From assembly GCA_017622395.1 (NCBI GenBank), contig JAGARF010000240.1, positions 1 to 5,747 of the forward strand: a stretch of DNA of 5,747 nucleotides, written 5' to 3'. Shown piece by piece: positions 1 to 5,747 of this stretch (its first letter is position 1; each line of letters opens with the position of its first letter). The notes under the pieces were generated by a model, which did no database searches, was not told the origin of the DNA, and was given only the letters and a program-made list of their open reading frames with translations. The DNA comes from Clostridia bacterium. GTDB lineage: Bacteria; Bacillota; Clostridia; RGIG6154. Made by a program: the position numbers and the translations under genes.

Positions 1-52
1 CTACAGCCATAGATGTAATATCTTCAACGAATTTTTTTGAATCTTTAGCCAT
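1..52 (-). CDS. proS: Probable proline--tRNA ligase, N-terminal fragment (cut by window start)
   Basis: Only the first 17 codons are inside the window, reading MAKDSKKFVEDITSMAV, and the frame stays open to the edge. This resembles the N-terminus of the archaeal/eukaryal-type (short, without editing insertion) prolyl-tRNA synthetases of many Clostridia, which begin with MAK-KKFVE-IT and continue into a DFxQWYTDV segment. That enzyme charges tRNA-Pro with proline in the cytoplasm. The start is well supported by a perfect AGGAGG seven bases upstream. The gene follows ispF on the same strand after an 11-base gap, so it is probably co-transcribed with ispD and ispF. The name rests on remembered family similarity over 17 residues. 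No catalytic motif is visible, so a different product remains possible. Confidence 0.62.
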   Translation of the reverse strand, partial: MAKDSKKFVEDITSMAV

Positions 53-59
53 CGTGTTT

Positions 60-65
60 CCTCCT
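60..65 (-). promoter_or_regulatory. Ribosome binding site of proS, overlapping the ispF stop codon
   Basis: On the minus strand AGGAGG occupies 65 down to 60, followed by a seven-base spacer to the ATG at 52-50. The ispF stop codon TAG (66-64) shares its last two bases with this site. A ribosome terminating on ispF therefore covers the proS initiation region, which suggests coupled or re-initiated translation. The match to the anti-Shine-Dalgarno sequence is the strongest in the window. Confidence 0.85.
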
Positions 66-525
66 AATCTACAAGACAGATTGCATGGGCTTCCATACCT
101 TCACCGCTTCCGCAGTAGCCCATATGCTCTGATGTTGTAGCTTTTATGTTAATATTGTTTATATCTGTATCAAGTGCTTTTGCAACATTTTCACGCATTT
201 TTTCAATGTGGGGCATAAGCTTGGGGGCTTGTGCAATTACTGTTGCATCTATGTTTACGACTTTATATGGCAAAATAATTTCTCTTGTAAGCTCTAAAAG
301 CTTAAGACTTGAAATGCCCTTGAATTTTTCGTCGCTGTCAGGGAAGTGATAGCCGATATCCCTTTTTGCCGCTGCACCTAAAAGTGAGTCGCAGATTGCG
401 TGGAGAAGAACATCAGCATCCGAGTGCCCCAAAAGTCCTTTTTCATATTCTATTTTAACACCGCCAAGGTATAAATCTCTGTTTTCAACAAGTCTGTGAA
501 AGTCTATTCCGTGTCCTATTCTCAT
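64..525 (-). CDS. ispF: 2-C-methyl-D-erythritol 2,4-cyclodiphosphate synthase (IspF)
   Basis: IspF catalyses the fifth step of the MEP pathway. It cyclises 4-diphosphocytidyl-methylerythritol 2-phosphate to methylerythritol 2,4-cyclodiphosphate with release of CMP, and acts in the cytoplasm as a homotrimer. The 153-residue protein aligns over its full length with the family from MRIGHGIDFH onward. The metal ligands D8, H10 and H42 are present, as are the HSDAD loop (34-38), D46, FPDSD (61-65), AQAPK (98-102, nucleotide pocket) and TTSE (130-133). The C-terminus stops right after the last beta strand, so the protein is slightly shorter than E. coli IspF. The position of E. coli R142 is a serine here (S140, in GSGEG). 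The start is fixed by conservation and by GAGGTG (538-533) with a seven-base spacer. The ATG overlaps the ispD stop (ATGA, 525-522), suggesting translational coupling. No frameshift is seen. Confidence 0.97.
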   Translation of the reverse strand: MRIGHGIDFHRLVENRDLYLGGVKIEYEKGLLGHSDADVLLHAICDSLLGAAAKRDIGYHFPDSDEKFKGISSLKLLELTREIILPYKVVNIDATVIAQAPKLMPHIEKMRENVAKALDTDINNINIKATTSEHMGYCGSGEGMEAHAICLVD

Positions 526-1265
526 TCAAAATCACCTCTGTATGCCAAAAGTGCTGATATTATGAAATAATCATCGGGAGTTGTAAGCTTTATATTTGAG
601 CTTTCCGACGGCACAATTGTAACCTTTTTGCCAAGTGCCTCAACGAGCTTACAGTCATCTGTTGCATCAAGATTGTTTTGAGTAGCATAATTATGAGCAT
701 CAACGATTAAATTTCTGTCAAAGCCCTGAGGGGTTTGTATTAAGTACAGGTTTTCTCTTGGGACTGTGTCTTTGATAAAGCCTTCGCTGTCTGCAAGCTT
801 AATTGTATCTTTAACGGGAGTGCCAAGTGCAGCCGCACCGTTTTCTCTTGTTTCTTCAATACAGTTTGCAATTGACTGAGTTGTTACAAGGGGTCTTGCA
901 CCATCGTGAATTAAAACAATGTCACATTCATCAGAAAGGGCTGAAAGTCCCCGTCTAACACTTTCCTGTCTTGTTGCACCGCCTGTTACAATTGATGTTA
1001 CTTTTTCGTAGCCAAAGGCTTCAACGATTTCTTTTACAAAAGCAAAATCCTTTTCTGATGCAACGATTATAATATCGTCAACCTCACGGCAGTTTTCAAA
1101 AGCATCTAAGGTGTATGCAATGATGGGTCTTTCATCAATGCTTAAAAAAAGCTTGTTGAAATCAATGCCCATTCTTGAACCGCTGCCTCCTGCCGCAATA
1201 ATTGCAGTAACGGTATTTTCTTTTTTTTCAAAGCTTGGGAAAAGTCCCTTAATTATTTTAGCCAT
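522..1265 (-). CDS. ispD: 2-C-methyl-D-erythritol 4-phosphate cytidylyltransferase (IspD)
   Basis: IspD catalyses the third MEP-pathway step, transferring CMP from CTP to methylerythritol 4-phosphate, and acts as a cytoplasmic homodimer with a Rossmann-like nucleotidyltransferase fold. The 247-residue protein shows the glycine-rich CTP loop AAGGSGSRMG (24-33) with R31, then K38, GGATRQESVRRGL (95-107), HDGARP (120-125) with the metal-binding D121, TPVKDT (149-154), R170 in VPREN, QTPQGF (178-183), and K226 in NIKLTTPDD. These are the expected catalytic and substrate-binding positions. About 18 residues precede the catalytic core, a short lysine-rich extension containing an A8 tract (plus-strand T8 at 1221-1228). 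The ATG at 1265 is preferred because GAGGT lies just upstream (1274-1270) and a promoter ends about 20 bases before it. No closer ATG precedes the core. It is the first gene of the left operon. Confidence 0.97.
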   Translation of the reverse strand: MAKIIKGLFPSFEKKENTVTAIIAAGGSGSRMGIDFNKLFLSIDERPIIAYTLDAFENCREVDDIIIVASEKDFAFVKEIVEAFGYEKVTSIVTGGATRQESVRRGLSALSDECDIVLIHDGARPLVTTQSIANCIEETRENGAAALGTPVKDTIKLADSEGFIKDTVPRENLYLIQTPQGFDRNLIVDAHNYATQNNLDATDDCKLVEALGKKVTIVPSESSNIKLTTPDDYFIISALLAYRGDFE

Positions 1266-1290
1266 TTCTACCTCACAATCTATCTATCCT

Positions 1291-1319
1291 ATTATATATA
1301 ATATTTAATGCAAAAGCAA
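1291..1319 (-). promoter_or_regulatory. Sigma-A-type promoter of the ispD-ispF-proS operon
   Basis: Read on the minus strand, -35 TTGCTT (1319-1314) is followed by a 17-base spacer and a perfect -10 TATAAT (1296-1291). The expected transcription start is near 1283-1285, giving a leader of about 20 bases that carries the ispD ribosome binding site. The AT-rich spacer and -10 would melt easily. A second, less well-spaced -35-like TTGCAT lies inside the spacer. No operator or terminator-like hairpin is visible between this promoter and ispD. Confidence 0.75.
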
Positions 1320-1337
1320 GTATTTTTATAAAAGATA

Positions 1338-1366
1338 TTGAAAAAAATGTTTGTTTGAAGTATAAT
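1338..1366 (+). promoter_or_regulatory. Sigma-A-type promoter of the mutS-mutL operon
   Basis: The -35 TTGAAA (1338-1343) is followed by exactly 17 bases and a perfect -10 TATAAT (1361-1366). Transcription probably starts near 1373-1375, leaving a leader of about 70 bases before mutS. The spacer starts inside an A7 run (1341-1347), whose first three bases belong to the -35 box. Its -35 box is separated by 18 bases from the -35 box of the divergent ispD promoter, so the two polymerase sites are back to back. Confidence 0.75.
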
Positions 1367-1381
1367 ATAATCAGGAATATT

Positions 1382-1411
1382 ATGAAATGCTTTGCACAAC
1401 TTAAGTGCTGA
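1382..1411 (+). CDS. Possible nine-codon upstream ORF in the mutS leader (speculative)
   Basis: ATG at 1382 opens a nine-codon frame, MKCFAQLKC, ending at TGA 1409-1411, 31 bases before the mutS start. AGGA at 1373-1376 with a five-base gap could serve as a weak ribosome binding site. However, it would lie almost at the predicted 5' end of the transcript, so it may be only partly transcribed. The frame overlaps a small inverted repeat, GCAC (1394-1397) and GTGC (1405-1408) with a seven-base loop. Its protein sequence matches nothing I know, and a frame this short can easily occur by chance. Confidence 0.15.
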   Translation: MKCFAQLKC

Positions 1412-1427
1412 ATAAAACTTATATAAC

Positions 1428-1432
1428 AGGAG
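1428..1432 (+). promoter_or_regulatory. Ribosome binding site of mutS
   Basis: AGGAG lies ten bases before the ATG at 1443, which is slightly long spacing but within the normal range. It supports the 1443 start, as does the family N-terminus (TPMMQQY) beginning at residue 3. Confidence 0.75.
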
Positions 1433-1442
1433 AAATTTAAAG

Positions 1443-4061
1443 ATGCTTACTCCAATGATGCAACAATATATGGAAATAAAAGAACAGAATAAAGACACTA
1501 TAATTTTCTACCGCCTTGGGGACTTTTACGAAATGTTTTTTGAAGATGCAAAAACTGCGTCACAGATACTTGGTCTTACATTAACAGGCAGAGATTGCGG
1601 ACTTGAAGAAAGAGCACCAATGTGCGGTGTACCCTTTCATAGCTGTGACCCATACATAACAAAGCTTGTTGCGGCAGGCTATAAGGTTGGTATCTGCGAG
1701 CAGGTTGAAGACCCTAAAGAGGCAAAGGGTATAGTTAAAAGAGAAATCGTAAGAGTGGTAACTCCCGGAACAATTACTCTTTCAGATGCAGTTGAAGAAA
1801 CCAAGAACAATTTTCTTGTGTGCATTTTTGCACAGGGCGGAAAGTACGGCTTTTCTGTAACAGATGCTTCCACAGGAGAGATTTATGCAACTGAGTTTAA
1901 TCAGGCAGGTGCTAAGGCTGACCTTTTAAGCGAAATATCAAAATTTTCTCCTTCTGAAATAATATACAACAAAGAGGTTGAGGGGGACAAGTTCCTAAGA
2001 AGAATACTTAAAGAAAGATATAAGGCGTTCATACAGTCTGTGGAATCTGACTGCACAGAGGCAGAGGCTTCACAGGAAATGCTTAAAAAGCATTATCTTC
2101 CTGAGGACATAAAGGAAATAGCATCAAAAGAGCTGGCAAGCCGTGCAACTGCAATACTTTTTGATTACCTTGAAAAAACACAGATGACAGACCTTTCCCA
2201 TATGAAAAAAATTCAGGTTTATGACAGCGTACAGTTTTTGTCCTTAGACAGTGTTGCAAGAGCAAACTTAGAGCTTGTTAAAACTATGCGTGACGGCTCT
2301 AAAAGAGGCTCACTTTTAAGTGTTATAGACAGAACATGCACACCAATGGGCGGAAGAATGATTTCAAATTGGGTAAGACAGCCTTTGGTTTCGGTTTCAA
2401 ATATAAAAAGAAGAAACAAGGCGGTTGAGGAATTTTATCTTAACAACTCGTTAAGAGATAGCTTAAGAAATGCCCTTAAAGATATAAACGATATCGAAAG
2501 ACTTGTTTCAAAAATTGAGTATCAGACAGTTAACGGCAAGGATTTGATTGCTCTTAAAAACACAATTAAAAAGCTTCCTCTTATTGCAAGTCTTGCGGCA
2601 GGCTGCAAGAGCAGTTTGATGCTTGAACTTTACACAGACTTTGATGTTCTGGCAGATATTTATGAAATTATAGATGATGCAATAGACGATGAAGCACCTT
2701 TCTCAATAAGAGAGGGTAAAATCATCAAAAGAGGCTACGACGAACAGCTTGATGAATGGATTTTCGGCAGAGATCACGGTAAAGAAAGACTTAAGGCTTT
2801 AGAGGCTGAAGAGAAAGAAAAAACAGGTATAAAAAATCTTAAAATCGGCTTTAACAAGGTTTTCGGATACTTCCTTGAGGTTACAAAGTCTTATCAAAGC
2901 CTTGTGCCTGATACATACATAAGAAAACAGACCTTAGCCAATGCAGAAAGGTATATAACACCTGAGCTTAAAGAGATTGAGGACCTTGTTTTAAGGTCGG
3001 ACGAAAAGATTATAGACAGAGAATATAAGCTTTTCTGTGAAATAAGAGAAAAAATCAAGGAGCAAAGCGGAAAAATTCAGAAAACTGCAAGAGTTATTGC
3101 AACAATGGATGTTCTTGCGTCCTTGGCAGAGGTTTCTGTTAAAAATGCATATGTTATGCCTGAAATTGACGCAGGAGACATTATAGATATAAAAGACGGC
3201 AGACACGCAGTTGTTGAACATTTTATGAGAGATTCGCTTTTCGTTCCAAACGATACATTTTTAGACTGCGACGAGAATATGTTCTCAATTATAACAGGCC
3301 CTAATATGGCAGGTAAATCTACATATATGAGACAGATTGCCATAATTGTAATTCTTGCACAGATGGGTTGTTTTGTACCTGCAAAATCTGCAAGAATCGG
3401 TGTGGTTGATAAAATTTTCACAAGAATAGGTGCATCAGACGATTTAGCATCGGGACAGAGTACCTTTATGGTGGAAATGAACGAAATGGCAAACATCATA
3501 AACAACGCAACATCAAAGTCACTTTTAATCATTGACGAAATCGGCAGAGGCACATCAACCTTTGACGGACTTGCAATCGCATGGGCGATTGTTGAATATA
3601 TAACCGACAAAAAGAAAATGGGAGCAAGAACTCTTTTTGCAACTCATTACCACGAGCTTACTGTTCTTGAGGAGCAGATTAAAGAGGTTAAAAACTATTG
3701 CATCACCGCCAAGAAAAGAGAAGACGATATAGTATTCCTGAGAAAGATAATAAGAGGCGGTGCAGATGAAAGCTACGGTATTGAGGTAGCAAAGCTTGCA
3801 GGAATTTCAGATGTTGTGGTTAAAAAGGCGAAGAAGATTTTAGGTCAGCTTGAAACAGGCGGACAAAAACAGAAAAACAGAGAAATCCTTTCAGAAAAGC
3901 CTGTAGAAACACAAGAAATGCCAATGCAGTTTAATATGTTTGACGGACCTAAAAACGAAATAATAGAAGAACTTAAAAACATTTCTCTTGAGGTGTTAAC
4001 ACCAATCGAGGCAATGAACAAGCTTTTCGAGCTTAAGAATAAAGCTGAAAAGTTAAATTAA
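1443..4061 (+). CDS. mutS: DNA mismatch repair protein MutS
   Basis: MutS binds base mismatches and small insertion/deletion loops as a dimer, then becomes an ATP-bound sliding clamp that recruits MutL. At 872 residues it has normal length for MutS1. The N-terminal mismatch-recognition domain (about 1-112) carries TPMMQQY and GDFYEMF (26-32), with F28 and E30 as the Phe-x-Glu pair that contacts the mismatch. Connector, lever and clamp domains follow (about 120-570). The ABC-type ATPase (about 570-805) has Walker A GPNMAGKST (619-627), signature region near 670-680 (ASDDLASGQSTF), Walker B with D698-E699 in DEIGRGTSTFDG, and the switch histidine H735 in FATHYHELT. Near the C-terminus, QFNMFD (829-834) looks like a sliding-clamp binding motif, followed by the helical dimerisation tail (LTPIEAMNKLFELK). 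The clamp motif and length distinguish it from MutS2. It is the first gene of the right operon, with mutL 9 bases downstream. No frameshift or missing key residue is seen. Confidence 0.98.
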   Translation: MLTPMMQQYMEIKEQNKDTIIFYRLGDFYEMFFEDAKTASQILGLTLTGRDCGLEERAPMCGVPFHSCDPYITKLVAAGYKVGICEQVEDPKEAKGIVKREIVRVVTPGTITLSDAVEETKNNFLVCIFAQGGKYGFSVTDASTGEIYATEFNQAGAKADLLSEISKFSPSEIIYNKEVEGDKFLRRILKERYKAFIQSVESDCTEAEASQEMLKKHYLPEDIKEIASKELASRATAILFDYLEKTQMTDLSHMKKIQVYDSVQFLSLDSVARANLELVKTMRDGSKRGSLLSVIDRTCTPMGGRMISNWVRQPLVSVSNIKRRNKAVEEFYLNNSLRDSLRNALKDINDIERLVSKIEYQTVNGKDLIALKNTIKKLPLIASLAAGCKSSLMLELYTDFDVLADIYEIIDDAIDDEAPFSIREGKIIKRGYDEQLDEWIFGRDHGKERLKALEAEEKEKTGIKNLKIGFNKVFGYFLEVTKSYQSLVPDTYIRKQTLANAERYITPELKEIEDLVLRSDEKIIDREYKLFCEIREKIKEQSGKIQKTARVIATMDVLASLAEVSVKNAYVMPEIDAGDIIDIKDGRHAVVEHFMRDSLFVPNDTFLDCDENMFSIITGPNMAGKSTYMRQIAIIVILAQMGCFVPAKSARIGVVDKIFTRIGASDDLASGQSTFMVEMNEMANIINNATSKSLLIIDEIGRGTSTFDGLAIAWAIVEYITDKKKMGARTLFATHYHELTVLEEQIKEVKNYCITAKKREDDIVFLRKIIRGGADESYGIEVAKLAGISDVVVKKAKKILGQLETGGQKQKNREILSEKPVETQEMPMQFNMFDGPKNEIIEELKNISLEVLTPIEAMNKLFELKNKAEKLN

Positions 4062-4065
4062 GGAG
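4061..4065 (+). promoter_or_regulatory. Ribosome binding site of mutL, abutting the mutS stop codon
   Basis: AGGAG at 4061-4065 shares its first base with the mutS stop TAA (4059-4061) and sits five bases before the mutL ATG at 4071. The two genes are therefore likely translated in a coupled way from one transcript. There is no room for a terminator or promoter in the 9-base gap. Confidence 0.85.
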
Positions 4066-4070
4066 AACAA

Positions 4071-5747
4071 ATGGCAAGAATTAATGTACTTGACATAGAT
4101 ACAGTCAACAAAATAGCCGCCGGCGAGGTTGTGGAGCGTCCTGCTGCCGCAGTTAAAGAGCTTATTGAAAACTCTGTGGATGCAGGTGCGGACAAAATTG
4201 TTGTTGAAATCAAAAACGGCGGTAATACATATATAAGAATAACCGATAACGGATGCGGTATTGCAGCAGACGATGTTGAAAAGGCGTTCCTGCCTCACAG
4301 CACAAGCAAGATTATGTCAATAGAGGATTTGACAAGTCTTTACACAATGGGCTTCAGAGGTGAGGCTCTTGCCAGCATTTCAGCGGTTTCAAATGTTGAT
4401 TTAATAACAAAAGCAGTTGATGAAGCAACAGGAACTGCAATGACCCTTTCAGGGGGAAAGGTAATTTCAAAAACTGAGGCAGGTGCACCTGACGGCACAA
4501 CCATAGTTGTAAGAGATTTATTTTTCAACACACCTGCAAGAATGAACTTCCTGAAAAAAGACGCAACGGAAGGAGCACATATAAAAGAAGTTGTTGAAAG
4601 AATGATACTTGGTTATCCTTCCATTTCTTTTAAGTTTATCAACGGCGGAAGAGAGGTACTCTTTTCTTCGGGAAACGGCAGTTTAAGGGATGCTTTTGCA
4701 GCGGTTTACGGCAGTGAGCTTGCATCAAATATGCTTGAGACAGACTACACCAAAGACGGTGTAAGGGTTTTCGGACTTGTGGGAACACCTTATTCTTCAA
4801 GACCAAACAGAAATATGCAGAATTTCTATGTTAACAAAAGATGGGTTAAGTCAAAAACAATAATCCACGGAGCGGAAAGTGCATACAAAACAATGCTTAT
4901 GACAGGTAAATTCCCTGTTCTGCTCCTTAACATAGAAATGCTTTCAAATATGACAGATGTAAATGTGCATCCTCAAAAGCTTGAAATTAAGTTTGCTGAT
5001 GAAAACATAGTGCATAGTGCGGTGTATTGGGCTGTGCAAAATGCGGTGTTTGCGTCACAAAAAGAAAAAGAGGTTGAACCAAAAGCTGAAATTAAAAGCA
5101 CATATATTCCTGAAGTAAAGCCTGCTCCTAAGAAGGTCTTTGAAAACAACTATCAGTTAAAGCCTGAAAAAGAGGATTTCTTCACAAAGGAAATGCTTGA
5201 AATATTCAAAAAGCCTGAAGAAAAGACCTTGGAGAAGGTTGCGGTGTTTAAAACACCTGAGCCTGACGAAATAATATATGATGTGGAGCATAAAAGAGAG
5301 CCTGAGGCAGAAAACTTTAAAATAATAGGTCAGCTTTTTGACACATATATTCTTGTGGAAAAAGAGGACAAGCTTCTTATGATAGACCAGCACGCAGCCC
5401 ATGAGAGAATTAACTATGAAAAAATAATGGAGGACAAAAGGTGTGTAAGCCAGACTCTTATGTTTCCTGAAAGTCTTAAGCTTTCTCCCACAGAGGCGGA
5501 TATTGTTGAAAGCAATATAGACACTTATGAAAAGCTCGGCTTTAAGATAGAACAGTTTGGCGGAGGGGATTATATTGTCCGTCAGGCTCCTGCTGATATG
5601 AAAACAGAGGATATTTCCTCTGCAGTTGTGGAAATTGCACAGCTTTTAAAAGAGAAAAAAGACCCTGAGGACATATACAGCAGTGCGGTGTTTACAATAG
5701 CCTGCAAAAGTGCCATAAAGGCAAACCACAGCCTTACAGAAATCGAG
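4071..5747 (+). CDS. mutL: DNA mismatch repair endonuclease MutL (3' end cut by window)
   Basis: MutL couples mismatch recognition by MutS to strand incision. The frame is open for 559 codons to the window edge, and roughly 60-70 C-terminal residues are missing. The GHKL ATPase domain (about 1-330) shows IAAGEVVERP (15-24), E30 and N34 in KELIENSVDAGA, DNGCGI (59-64), HSTSK (76-80), GFRGEAL (94-100), FFNTPAR and NVHP (298-301). A Lys/Glu/Pro-rich linker (about 335-415) leads to the C-terminal domain from about 416. That domain contains the exact endonuclease motif DQHAx2Ex4E (D439 to E450), a clamp-binding-like QTLMFP (461-466) and ACKSAIKA (544-551). The final CPHGRP-type metal motif would lie beyond the edge. 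These features indicate the nicking type of MutL found in bacteria without MutH, unlike E. coli MutL. The start is fixed by family alignment and its ribosome binding site. Confidence 0.97.
   Translation, partial: MARINVLDIDTVNKIAAGEVVERPAAAVKELIENSVDAGADKIVVEIKNGGNTYIRITDNGCGIAADDVEKAFLPHSTSKIMSIEDLTSLYTMGFRGEALASISAVSNVDLITKAVDEATGTAMTLSGGKVISKTEAGAPDGTTIVVRDLFFNTPARMNFLKKDATEGAHIKEVVERMILGYPSISFKFINGGREVLFSSGNGSLRDAFAAVYGSELASNMLETDYTKDGVRVFGLVGTPYSSRPNRNMQNFYVNKRWVKSKTIIHGAESAYKTMLMTGKFPVLLLNIEMLSNMTDVNVHPQKLEIKFADENIVHSAVYWAVQNAVFASQKEKEVEPKAEIKSTYIPEVKPAPKKVFENNYQLKPEKEDFFTKEMLEIFKKPEEKTLEKVAVFKTPEPDEIIYDVEHKREPEAENFKIIGQLFDTYILVEKEDKLLMIDQHAAHERINYEKIMEDKRCVSQTLMFPESLKLSPTEADIVESNIDTYEKLGFKIEQFGGGDYIVRQAPADMKTEDISSAVVEIAQLLKEKKDPEDIYSSAVFTIACKSAIKANHSLTEIE

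Noticed and set aside
1394..1408. GCAC/GTGC inverted repeat in the mutS leader as a terminator or riboswitch stem
   Set aside because: The stem is only four base pairs with a seven-base loop, and no T-run follows. It is too weak to call a regulatory structure on its own.
1292..1498. Minus-strand 68-codon hydrophobic frame crossing the promoter region and the mutS start
   Set aside because: It overlaps both promoters and the conserved MutS N-terminus. Its Phe/Ile/Tyr/Cys-rich composition is what AT-rich non-coding DNA gives by chance.
3077..3610. Antisense open frame of 177 codons inside mutS
   Set aside because: It is exactly antisense to the strongly conserved MutS ATPase domain, has no recognisable domain, and is explained by the codon bias of the sense gene.
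4053..4298. Antisense frame over the mutL start, along with others at 4340-4531 and 5157-5402
   Set aside because: All lie opposite conserved or clearly coding MutL sequence and show no known motifs. They are shadows of mutL.
5030..5320. Lys/Glu/Pro-rich low-complexity stretch in mutL as a sign of a frameshift or foreign insertion
   Set aside because: The frame is continuous, and this is the expected flexible linker between the ATPase and endonuclease domains, which is poorly conserved in all MutL proteins.
5033..5695. Recurring GCGGTGTTT-like strings in mutL (near 5043, 5241 and 5685)
   Set aside because: They encode Ala-Val-Phe in frame in unrelated parts of the protein, with irregular spacing. 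This is best explained by codon preference rather than a repeat element.

Overview
The window shows two divergently transcribed housekeeping operons from a low-GC Gram-positive bacterium, most likely an anaerobic Clostridia-type Bacillota. Evidence for this is the AT-rich sequence with AGA and ATA as common Arg and Ile codons, strong AGGAGG-type ribosome binding sites, consensus sigma-A promoters, a MutL carrying the endonuclease motif, and what looks like the archaeal/eukaryal-type prolyl-tRNA synthetase. The lineage is an inference and the species cannot be named.

Left arm (minus strand, 1-1265): ispD, then ispF, then the first 17 codons of a probable proS. IspD and IspF are steps 3 and 5 of the MEP (non-mevalonate) isoprenoid pathway. 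ispD and ispF overlap by four bases (ATGA). The proS Shine-Dalgarno sequence overlaps the ispF stop codon. One sigma-A promoter just upstream of ispD probably drives all three.

Centre (1266-1442, 177 bases): a divergent promoter region with two good sigma-A promoters, each with a 17-base spacer. Their -35 boxes lie back to back, 18 bases apart. The roughly 70-base mutS leader contains a possible nine-codon ORF. No terminator, riboswitch or operator was recognised here.

Right arm (plus strand, 1443-5747): mutS (complete, 872 residues) and mutL (559 codons, cut by the window end), 9 bases apart. Together they form the core of methyl-independent mismatch repair. MutS recognises the mismatch. 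MutL, loaded by MutS and stimulated by the sliding clamp, nicks DNA through its own C-terminal endonuclease. Both proteins carry candidate clamp-binding motifs.

All genes look intact apart from the two cut by the window edges. No mobile element, repeat array, CRISPR, tRNA or rRNA was seen, and I found no sign of an undescribed system. The findings are fine-scale observations of modest interest.
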